Source: JBBDWK01 sp040902885
Lineage (GTDB): Bacteria; Acidobacteriota; Terriglobia; Bryobacterales; Bryobacteraceae
Reading direction: 5' to 3'
NCBI GenBank assembly: GCA_040902885.1
Contig: JBBDWK010000104.1
Location: forward strand, 1-13,162
Length of the DNA: 13,162 nt
Program-made: the position numbers and the translations under genes
Notes under the pieces: generated by a model
The model's input: only the letters and a program-made list of their open reading frames with translations
The model's database searches: none
Told to the model about the DNA's origin: nothing
In this document: positions 7,070-13,162 of the stretch, one piece after another
How positions within the stretch are numbered: the stretch's first letter is position 1
How the letters are laid out: every line of letters starts with the position of its first letter

Positions 7070-8701
7070 TCATTCCCTTCCGGCGCCGGCGTCCATCAAT
7101 CCACTCGCAGCAAGGGCGTCGTACTGCTCCATCATGAAATCGGGAAAAGCTGGTGGATCCTTCTGAAAATACGCCCGGTAGCGGCGCAGAAAGGCCGGCG
7201 GCGGAGTGCTGGCGGTATCGACCAGCAGTGAGGGCAGAATGCCGTTGGCAAAGTACATGTCGAGGGCCTTCTTTTCCTTAGTGAGCACTTTGCCCCGGTA
7301 TTCGCACGCGAAAAAATCCTTAACTCGCGAGTAGGTCCGTTCCGACATGTTGATGCGATTGGGCGCTCCGCCGGATTCCATTCGCGAGCTGTAATTGACC
7401 GACTCTCCCCAGATATCAAAGGCAAATTTCTGAATGCCCACGACGCCGGCGATGACCGGCCCATTATGAATCCCCACCCGTACCGACCACTGAATGGCGG
7501 GATATGTCACGCGCCGCTCCTCCACCGCCCGCACCATCTCGAAAGCCGCGAGCACTGTGTCCACCGGGTGGGCGGGGTTGCGCGTGGGCAGGCCGCCGAT
7601 GCACATATAAGCATCCCCGATGGTCTTCAACTTCTCCAGCCCGTAACGCATCACAATCTGGTCGAACGCCGTGAAGTAATCGTCCAGAGCCCGCACCAGG
7701 TCGTCCGCGGCCAGCTTTTCGGTGGAAAGCGTAAAGCCCACGAAGTCCGTAAAAAGGATGGAGACGTCTTCGAAGTATCGCGGCTCCACCAGCCCCTTGG
7801 CCTGCAACTCATCGGCAACCTGCGCCGGGAGGATGTTGCGGAGAAGCCGCTCGGATTCCTGACGCCGCGCCTCGACCTCTTCGTTGCGCCGCTCCAGCTC
7901 CTGGTTGGTGTCGGTCAGCTCCACCTGCGCCTTCTGCAGCCGGTCGGCCATTTCGTTGAAGGCGTGGGCCAGATCGCCGATCTCGTCCCGATTCTTAATG
8001 GAGATGCGGTGGTCCAGCCGAAGCTCGCCGATATCCGAAGCGCCCTCCTTAAGTTTCCGCAGCCCGGCCACCAGGTATCTCAGCACGTGAAATGCGATGG
8101 CTATTCCCACAAGGGTGGACATCGCGAAGAGCATGATGGTGATCCGCTGATTGAGTTCGGCGTCGCTGAAGAACCGGCCGCTCGTGGCCTCCGTGTGCTG
8201 CCGGTCGTCTTCGGCCAGGGCGGGAAGCATTTGCTGAACCACCTTCTGGCTCAGCGGGTCCGCGGTAACCGCCAGCTCCAGGATGGCCTTTGAGTGATTG
8301 ACGCCGAAGTTTTCGTAAAAGATCTGCCAGGAACTGCTGAGCTGTTCGAAAGCGGCGGCGAACTCTGCCACCCGGCCGCTCATGGCCGGGTCGGCGAGCC
8401 TCCGCCACTCGGCGATCTTCCCGCCCAGCGACTGGAGCTGCCTTTTGAAGCGGGCCACTTCCGCCGGATCGGCCCCGGCCTCGACGTCCGCCATTACCTG
8501 GCTCACCAAAGCGATCTGCTTCTGGATGTTCGTGAGTTCCTGGGAAACCGAGGAAATCAGCGTCTGCCGCGCGATGGCATTTCTCAACAGCCGTTCGGAA
8601 TCCTTGCGGTGCCAGTCGTTCCAAAAGTAAATGACCAGGTTGGCGCCCAGGACTACCGCGATGATCAGGAGCGAGAGGTTGACGCGGCGGCGGATGGTCA
8701 T
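7070..8701 (-). CDS. Membrane-bound class III adenylate cyclase with HAMP domain
   Basis: Makes cAMP from ATP as output of an envelope sensor. 543 aa: TM1 at about 8-27, a largely helical periplasmic region of about 155 residues, TM2 at about 187-211, HAMP at about 208-262, a charged coiled coil to about 287, then the catalytic domain at about 310-490. Metal-binding Asp residues are D319 (FTDFVGFT) and D363 (KTIGDAYM). Adenine-selecting residues are K359 and D429 (FDIWG), which favour ATP over GTP. Transition-state residues are N436 and R440 (VNYSSRME). All catalytic residues are present, so an active homodimeric adenylate cyclase is expected. A C-terminal tail of about 50 residues has no recognised domain. 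The ATG lies six bases after the upstream hydrolase stop. The ligand of the periplasmic region is unknown; the adjacent porin and PstS-like genes suggest it is linked to a captured solute. Confidence 0.93.
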   Translation of the reverse strand: MTIRRRVNLSLLIIAVVLGANLVIYFWNDWHRKDSERLLRNAIARQTLISSVSQELTNIQKQIALVSQVMADVEAGADPAEVARFKRQLQSLGGKIAEWRRLADPAMSGRVAEFAAAFEQLSSSWQIFYENFGVNHSKAILELAVTADPLSQKVVQQMLPALAEDDRQHTEATSGRFFSDAELNQRITIMLFAMSTLVGIAIAFHVLRYLVAGLRKLKEGASDIGELRLDHRISIKNRDEIGDLAHAFNEMADRLQKAQVELTDTNQELERRNEEVEARRQESERLLRNILPAQVADELQAKGLVEPRYFEDVSILFTDFVGFTLSTEKLAADDLVRALDDYFTAFDQIVMRYGLEKLKTIGDAYMCIGGLPTRNPAHPVDTVLAAFEMVRAVEERRVTYPAIQWSVRVGIHNGPVIAGVVGIQKFAFDIWGESVNYSSRMESGGAPNRINMSERTYSRVKDFFACEYRGKVLTKEKKALDMYFANGILPSLLVDTASTPPPAFLRRYRAYFQKDPPAFPDFMMEQYDALAASGLMDAGAGRE

Positions 8702-8707
8702 GCCGTC

Positions 8708-10693
8708 TTACTGTCCCAGATTGGCGGTCAACTCCCACCTCTCGTTGAAGAAGCCGGCAGTGGCGATCTTTCCGGGGTATCTGGAATCGGGCGGCGTCCG
8801 GACATCCACCACGGCAAAGTCCGGCAGCTTGGGAACCTGCCGCGCGTTGTTCAGGTAGTCGTACTCGCGGAAAGTAAAGCCGCTGTTGAGAACCACGTAT
8901 TTCTTGGGGTTCAGCGGGTTGGGATAGATCAGAACGAGCGCGTGAGAGTCCGCCGGGTAAGTCTGTCCGTTGACCGTGATCGAATCGCGTGTCCAGCGGA
9001 TCGGCAGGCGGGCGGCGATGCGGCGCAGCACCGCGTTGCTCTCGGGGTCGCCCCAGAGGATCAAATTGCCGCGGGCGATCTCTGCATCGTCAATCTCCGT
9101 GTCGTCGCGCACCAGCGCATCGCCCCGAAAGTGGCGGCGCCATTCTTTGACAGCCCGCTCCTGTTCCGCGGCAACCCACGAGCCGACGGCCGGGGACATT
9201 CCCTGCCCCGTCGGCCGCACGATCACAAAACGGTCGAGGAACGCATCGTCTATAGGACCCTGCAGCCCGTGCCGTTTGCGGAGCCCTTGCTCTTCCGGAT
9301 TCTCGACGGATGCCCAGCGCCCTCCGGATTTCCGGAAATGAACGCTCCACGAACGGTCGGAGAGCGGCGGCTGCGCTTCTAGCTTCTGCCCATCGATCAC
9401 CACCAGAGGCTTGCCCATCGGATCGAGCGTGCAGCCGCCAGCGCCCATGTCGAACGAAAAGGCGTCTATGTTGGCCGTCTTCACCTGGACGGAATCGTCG
9501 CCGCTGGTCCCGGTATGGACATCGGCATCGATACGGGCGCGCTCCCAGTGCTTTTCGAGGCCATCCACTACGACCCACTTCATCCGGTTATAGGCGAGCG
9601 TCCAAGTCGTGAAGCGGATTTTGCGAGGCCAGGGGTCGCGTCCGCGCTCGGCGATGGCGTCGATCATGCGGTTGATCGTCACCTTGGAATCGGGATGATA
9701 GCGGTGCCCGGTCTTCGGACCGATCACGTGCGTCATCCGCATGCCTTCGGCGGCCAGCGCAGTTTCCATGATGTCGGCGGCCTGCTTCTGACGGTCGATT
9801 TCACCGCTATAGGCAACCAGCGGCAGGTTGAAGAAGTTGAGGGCGTAGTCGGTGGCATCGTACATGTGCCACAGCTTCTTCTCCCACCAGGTGGGCTGCA
9901 CGGTCTCGTTCTGGAATACCTTCAAAAATGCTGGCGTTTCACTGAACCCGGCCCCCGGCGCCGCGGCCGCCCACTCGCCCGGATAATGCGCGGCGAAGTG
10001 CCAGACGGCAGCGCCCCCCATGCTGAAGCCGCGCACCACGATGCGGTTTTCGTCGATGGAATACTGCCGCTTCACCGCATCCAGCGCTTCAAAGAGATCC
10101 ACCTCGCCGGCCAGTTTGTTCGCGTTGCAATAGCGGCCGTAGAGGTGCAGGACAATGGTGTCCGGCGGCGTAAACTCGCCCGCGTTGCGAGCGCGGTCAT
10201 AGAGAAAGTTCACTTCGCTCAGCGTTTCGCCGCGCCCATGGAACCACGTATCCAACCGCCACTTGCGCGTTCCTGGCGCAAACGAAGCGGGCACCACCAA
10301 ACTGTACGGCTGCACGCTCTGGTCGATCTTGGAGACGTACCCGCGCACGATGAGGCCGGTCGCGGAAGCCCAGGGCGCGCGGCCCTGAGCGAGCGCGTCG
10401 GCCCGCGCCTGCCCTTCGCGAAGCAGATCCTTGGCGCGCGCGACTTCTTCGGGCTTAAAAAACTCGTTGTACTGAAGAGCGTAGTGCACCGCTTTATGAA
10501 AAATCTCCACGTCGGGCAGCAATTCCACGCCGCGGAGCCGATCCATGCGGTGCTTGAGGTGCGCCAGCCCGGCTTCGAGAATCGCACGATCGCCGGCGGT
10601 CACTTCCACGCCTGGCGGCGGAACGGGCCGCACCTGTGCGGAGGCTGCCGCGGCGATCGACGCAACGATTACAGCCAATGATTTCCTGAGCAT
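8708..10693 (-). CDS. Secreted alpha/beta hydrolase (prolyl-oligopeptidase/esterase type)
   Basis: 661 aa from the ATG at 10693, chosen because it lies four bases after the upstream stop, has AAGAAG just before it, and starts a clean signal peptide (LRKSLAVIVASIAAAASAQ). An in-frame ATG at 10762 would run 65 bases into the preceding gene. The central part is a serine hydrolase: nucleophile S224 in RGFSMGGAAV, probable acid D300 in YSGEID, and probable catalytic H330 in GPKTGHRYHP. The N-terminal 110 residues are helical. The C-terminal 300 residues hold beta-rich segments and a second region resembling hydrolase accessory domains (RGNLILWGDPESN). The substrate is not evident; peptide, ester and polyester substrates are all possible. 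It sits between a D-amino-acid-type deacylase and the cyclase in one apparent operon. Confidence 0.85.
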   Translation of the reverse strand: MLRKSLAVIVASIAAAASAQVRPVPPPGVEVTAGDRAILEAGLAHLKHRMDRLRGVELLPDVEIFHKAVHYALQYNEFFKPEEVARAKDLLREGQARADALAQGRAPWASATGLIVRGYVSKIDQSVQPYSLVVPASFAPGTRKWRLDTWFHGRGETLSEVNFLYDRARNAGEFTPPDTIVLHLYGRYCNANKLAGEVDLFEALDAVKRQYSIDENRIVVRGFSMGGAAVWHFAAHYPGEWAAAAPGAGFSETPAFLKVFQNETVQPTWWEKKLWHMYDATDYALNFFNLPLVAYSGEIDRQKQAADIMETALAAEGMRMTHVIGPKTGHRYHPDSKVTINRMIDAIAERGRDPWPRKIRFTTWTLAYNRMKWVVVDGLEKHWERARIDADVHTGTSGDDSVQVKTANIDAFSFDMGAGGCTLDPMGKPLVVIDGQKLEAQPPLSDRSWSVHFRKSGGRWASVENPEEQGLRKRHGLQGPIDDAFLDRFVIVRPTGQGMSPAVGSWVAAEQERAVKEWRRHFRGDALVRDDTEIDDAEIARGNLILWGDPESNAVLRRIAARLPIRWTRDSITVNGQTYPADSHALVLIYPNPLNPKKYVVLNSGFTFREYDYLNNARQVPKLPDFAVVDVRTPPDSRYPGKIATAGFFNERWELTANLGQ

Positions 10694-10697
10694 CTTC

Positions 10698-12308
10698 TTA
10701 GCGCTTGCCTTGGCCGTAAATGATCGCACCCGGGCGGGCGCCGGTGTGGCGGTCCTTTTCAAGAACCACCTTTCCGTTTACCAGCACATACTCGACCCCC
10801 GTGGCATACTGATGCGGTTTTTCGAAGGTCGCATTGTCGATAATCTTCTCCGCGTCGAACACGGCCATGTCGGCCCACATGCCGGGACGCAGAAGGCCGC
10901 GATCGTAGATGCGAATTTTGGCGGCATTGGCCGACGTCATTTTGCGAATGGCTTCTTCGAGAGTAATGATCTTGGCCTCACGAACATAACGGCCAAGCAC
11001 CCTGGGAAAAGTTCCGTAATAGCGGGGATGAGGATTGCCGCGCGCCAGCGGACCCTCGGTCTTCACCGCGGTTCCATCCGAGCCGATGGACACGAAGGGC
11101 TGCTTGAGAGCATAGCGCATGTCTTCCTCGGAATGGTGGAAGTAGACCGTGGGCACCGAGCCGTTGTTGGCTTCGAGCAGCTCGAACAGCACGTCAATTC
11201 CCGGCTTACCCAAAACCTTGATCACCTCGCTCATGCGCTTGCCTTCGAAGCGCTTGTGTTCGGGGCTGGACAACGAAACCAGCAGCATGCCCTCCCAGCC
11301 GCCGGTGGCCGTGTAATGGTTGTACCAGTTGGTCCCGGGAATGCCGTTGTTGATCTCGTTTTCGAGGCGCGCGCGCAGCGATGGGTCCTTGAGCCGCTTC
11401 AGCATGGCCGGCCGGCCGCCTTCATGCGCCCAGGGCGGGATGATGCTGGCGAGATTGTTCTGCCCGGCGCGATAGGGGTAGACGTGGGCCTCCACCTCCT
11501 GCCCCCGCGCGCGCGCCGAGGCGATGGAAGTAATGAGCTCGGGCATCTGGCCCCAGAGCTTGTGCTCGGCGATCTTCAAGTGGATGATGTCCACCGGCAC
11601 CTTCGCCTGGCGTCCGATCTCCACGGCTTCGGCGACGGACTCGAACACGCCATGACCCTCCGTGCGCATATGCGTGGAGTAGATGCCGCCATACTGGGAA
11701 GCCACTTCGCACATTGCGACGAGCGTGCCGGTATCGATCCACGCGCCCGGAGGACCGCTGAGCGAGCTGGCAACCCCGAGCGCGCCCTGCTCCATGGCGA
11801 GCTTTACGATAGCGCGCATCTTGTTCAGCTCCTCGGGCGTGGGAGGGCCGGCGCGAGGACCGTGTACCTGCGTCCACACCGAGCTCGATCCGATGTAGGT
11901 GCCTATGTTCGGAGAGATGCCCTGCCGGATCAACTGGCCGAAGTAGGCGCTGAAATCCGGCCACTGCTGGGAGGGCGCGGCCGAGCCTCCCTCGCCGAAA
12001 ATCATGGAGGTGACGCCCTGGCGAATCATACTCTGCCCGTCGCCGTCGGTGACGATACTGTTATCGGAGTGGTTATGGATGTCGATGAAGCCGGGGGAGA
12101 CCACCAGGCCGGCGGCGTCGATGGTGCGCGAAGCCGTCTTGCCGGACAGCTTTCCCAGTGCGGCAACGCGGCCCTGGCGGATGCCGACATCGGCTACGAA
12201 GGAAGGGTTGCCTGTGCCGTCCACGACGCGGCCGTTACGGATGAGTAAGTCGAAGTCCTGGGCGTTTGCCAGCAACGCCCCCGTGAGCAGCAAGAGCGCG
12301 GGTTTCAT
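10698..12308 (-). CDS. Secreted amidohydrolase, N-acyl-D-amino-acid deacylase type
   Basis: 536 aa from the ATG at 12308. Residues 1-17 are a signal peptide (KPALLLLTGALLANAQ). The urease-like metal-dependent fold begins with LIRNGRVVDGTG. Visible metal and catalytic positions are H78 and H80 with D82 (GFIDIHNHSD), E106 in IFGEGG where classical D-aminoacylases carry a Cys ligand, H213 (STHMR), H243 (IIHLK) and D411 (SIGSDGT). The C-terminus returns to the beta-sandwich (RPGMWADMAVFDAEKI). The expected reaction is removal of an acyl group from N-acyl-D-amino acids or a related amide, here outside the cytoplasm. An alternative ATG at 12335 has a better ribosome binding site (AGGAAG, eight bases upstream) and adds nine residues ahead of the signal peptide; it would overlap the start codon of the divergent gene. 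It is the first gene of the six-gene minus-strand unit. Confidence 0.88.
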   Translation of the reverse strand: MKPALLLLTGALLANAQDFDLLIRNGRVVDGTGNPSFVADVGIRQGRVAALGKLSGKTASRTIDAAGLVVSPGFIDIHNHSDNSIVTDGDGQSMIRQGVTSMIFGEGGSAAPSQQWPDFSAYFGQLIRQGISPNIGTYIGSSSVWTQVHGPRAGPPTPEELNKMRAIVKLAMEQGALGVASSLSGPPGAWIDTGTLVAMCEVASQYGGIYSTHMRTEGHGVFESVAEAVEIGRQAKVPVDIIHLKIAEHKLWGQMPELITSIASARARGQEVEAHVYPYRAGQNNLASIIPPWAHEGGRPAMLKRLKDPSLRARLENEINNGIPGTNWYNHYTATGGWEGMLLVSLSSPEHKRFEGKRMSEVIKVLGKPGIDVLFELLEANNGSVPTVYFHHSEEDMRYALKQPFVSIGSDGTAVKTEGPLARGNPHPRYYGTFPRVLGRYVREAKIITLEEAIRKMTSANAAKIRIYDRGLLRPGMWADMAVFDAEKIIDNATFEKPHQYATGVEYVLVNGKVVLEKDRHTGARPGAIIYGQGKR

Positions 12309-12317
12309 AGAAAACCG

Positions 12318-12327
12318 ATGGTAGCAT
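12318..12327. promoter_or_regulatory. Near-symmetric extended -10 element for divergent genes
   Basis: The ten bases ATGGTAGCAT read TGGTAGCAT on the plus strand and TGCTACCAT on the minus strand, so both strands carry a TG-N-TA-N2-AT extended -10 (four of six hexamer matches each). On the plus strand the predicted start is about seven bases beyond, on the ATG at 12334, suggesting a leaderless mRNA. On the minus strand the predicted start is within a few bases of the ATG at 12308. No good -35 is visible for either. The motif is seen directly; two-way use is inference. Confidence 0.35.
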
Positions 12328-12333
12328 TTGTGC

Positions 12334-12948
12334 ATGGAGTTCTTCCTGCGGGCGTCCGGCGCACCGCGCGTCCTGGGAATCCTGCCCGGAAGCTTCCACC
12401 CGCCCACGCGAGCCCATCTGGCGCTGGCGCAGGCGGCCCTACAGTCCAAGGTGGACGAGGTGGTCTTCGTTCTGCCGCGCGTGTTCCCGCATAAGCGTTA
12501 CGAGCAGGTCGGAGTCGAGGACCGCGTACGCATGCTAAAGGCGGCGCTGGCGGACCGGGAGCGGGTGTCGATCGCATCTACGGAGAAGGGACTGTTCATC
12601 GACATCGCGCGGGAGTGCCTGGAGGCGTATGGACCGGGGACGCGGTTGATGTTTATCTGCGGACGCGACGCGGCGGAACGCATCGTCAACTGGGACTACG
12701 GGACGCCGGGCGCGATTCACGAAATGCTGGATGTATTTGAGTTGTTGGTAGCGTCGCGAGGCGCGGAATACCAGCCGCCGCCGGAGCTGGCGAGTAAGGT
12801 GCATCCTCTGGCGTTGCCCGGAGGCTTTGACAGCGTTTCGGCAACCCGGATTCGCGAGCGGATCGGGAAAGGATTGCCGTGGGAGCACCTCGCGCCTGAA
12901 GGCGCGACGGAGCTCATTAGGGAGTTGTACGGGGCGCGGGGGGCGTAG
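12334..12948 (+). CDS. NadD-like nucleotidylyltransferase family protein
   Basis: 204 aa, cytoplasmic. The HIGH-type nucleotidylyltransferase fold is shown by GSFHPPTRAHLALA (residues 19-32), equal to the GGTFDPxHxGH loop of NadD/CoaD enzymes, by FICGRDAAERIVNW (about 107-120), which parallels the GxDxxxxLxxW region of NadD, and by SATRIR (169-174), the (S/T)xTxIR phosphate-binding motif. It would transfer an adenylyl or cytidylyl group; nicotinate-mononucleotide adenylyltransferase is the closest match in layout. The first loop departs from the consensus (TRAH rather than HxGH), so the true substrate may differ and I give no symbol. Start: ATG at 12334 fits an extended -10 seven bases upstream; a TTG at 12328 is possible. 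The gene is divergent from the amidohydrolase. Confidence 0.75.
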   Translation: MEFFLRASGAPRVLGILPGSFHPPTRAHLALAQAALQSKVDEVVFVLPRVFPHKRYEQVGVEDRVRMLKAALADRERVSIASTEKGLFIDIARECLEAYGPGTRLMFICGRDAAERIVNWDYGTPGAIHEMLDVFELLVASRGAEYQPPPELASKVHPLALPGGFDSVSATRIRERIGKGLPWEHLAPEGATELIRELYGARGA

Positions 12949-12966
12949 CCTATATCGCCAATCGCT

Positions 12967-13122
12967 TTAGTATGTGGTGGAGCTTCTGCGAGCGAGGTCC
13001 ACCACGCTGATATGTTGGTCCTCGGGGAAGACGTCAAAAAAAATCCGATACGCACCCACCCGGCGCCGCCACGTGGCACGCTCGGACGTCAAGCGCATGA
13101 TGTCGCCGCTAAACCGAAGTTC
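12967..13122 (-). pseudogene. RelE/ParE-family toxin, C-terminal remnant
   Basis: The minus strand encodes about 51 residues ending ARRSSTTY, including LRFSGDIMRL and WRRRVGAYRIFFDVFPEDQ. This is the C-terminal half of RelE/ParE-type toxins: the FSGDI turn, the RRRVG-YRI-FF strand and the RRSSTTY end seen in one subfamily. In the same frame just upstream is a TAA at 13125-13123, and further up a TGA, so the N-terminal half cannot be read through. The longest ATG-started form begins at 13098 and has only 43 aa. No antitoxin gene is visible, but the window ends 37 bases beyond the TAA. Most likely this is a decayed toxin gene; a frameshift in the data is the alternative. It is convergent with the NadD-like gene, 18 bases away. 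Confidence 0.6.
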
Positions 13123-13162
13123 TTAAGCCTGGATGAGGCTCGGCTCGGCGAATCAAACGCTT

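Noticed and set aside
6714..7073. Minus-strand frame whose ATG overlaps the cyclase stop as ATGA
   Set aside because: It looks like a coupled gene start but runs out of frame through the porin signal peptide and coiled coil. Its product has no domain and is rich in Arg, Pro and Ala as expected of a shadow frame. The porin has its own ATG with AGGAAA before it.
9515..10681. 388-codon plus-strand frame antisense to the alpha/beta hydrolase
   Set aside because: It is wholly inside a recognised hydrolase gene with signal peptide and catalytic residues on the other strand; the antisense product has no recognisable domain.
10545..12248. 567-codon plus-strand frame antisense to the amidohydrolase
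   Set aside because: Length alone is not evidence in GC-rich DNA. The minus strand carries HxH and the other metal-site motifs, while the plus-strand product is His/Arg/Gly-rich with no domain.
1..13162. CRISPR arrays, tRNA or rRNA genes, insertion sequences
   Set aside because: No regularly spaced repeats, no cloverleaf or rRNA-like segments, and no transposase or flanking inverted repeats were seen.

Overview
The window is a GC-rich bacterial chromosomal segment, most likely from an Acidobacteriota genome of the Solibacter/Bryobacter type. The strongest taxonomic clue is the C-terminal half of the ThuA-like protein (codons between 3891 and about 4525, minus strand), which reads as a TIGR03437 domain, a domain greatly expanded in Solibacter. 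Dense, tightly packed minus-strand genes, many signal peptides and a large TolC-type protein fit that group. The taxonomic call is an inference from protein content only.

Layout. (1) 31-1385, minus: pyrE and truA, with a 4-base GTGA stop/start overlap. (2) 1452-3425, plus: a large TolC-family outer-membrane efflux protein, divergent from pyrE. (3) 3426-3890: a gene-poor interval between convergent genes. It holds a good sigma-54 (-24/-12) promoter match, a strongly folded stretch and a textbook intrinsic terminator, which together look like an undescribed sigma-54-dependent small structured RNA of about 170 nt. (4) 12308 down to 3891, minus: six co-directional genes with gaps of 33 bases or less: a secreted amidohydrolase of the N-acyl-D-amino-acid deacylase type, a secreted alpha/beta hydrolase, a membrane-bound class III adenylate cyclase with a periplasmic sensor region and HAMP domain, a coiled-coil outer-membrane porin, a short PstS-like periplasmic protein, and a secreted ThuA-TIGR03437 protein. 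(5) 12334-12948, plus: a NadD-like nucleotidylyltransferase whose start lies only 25 bases from the start of the divergent amidohydrolase. (6) 12967-13122, minus: the C-terminal remnant of a RelE/ParE-type toxin.

How the parts may work together. pyrE (UMP synthesis) and truA (tRNA pseudouridylation) are housekeeping. The six-gene unit puts envelope proteins (porin, periplasmic binding-protein-like domain) next to a cyclase that senses the periplasm and signals inside the cell. A reasonable hypothesis is a sensing module in which a solute enters through the porin, is bound by the short PstS-like protein, and changes cAMP output, alongside secreted hydrolases that may release nutrients. The main points for follow-up are the candidate sigma-54 RNA, the porin/PstS-like/cyclase module, the nearly symmetric extended -10 between the divergent genes at about 12320, and the missing usable start codon (possible frameshift) of the ThuA gene.
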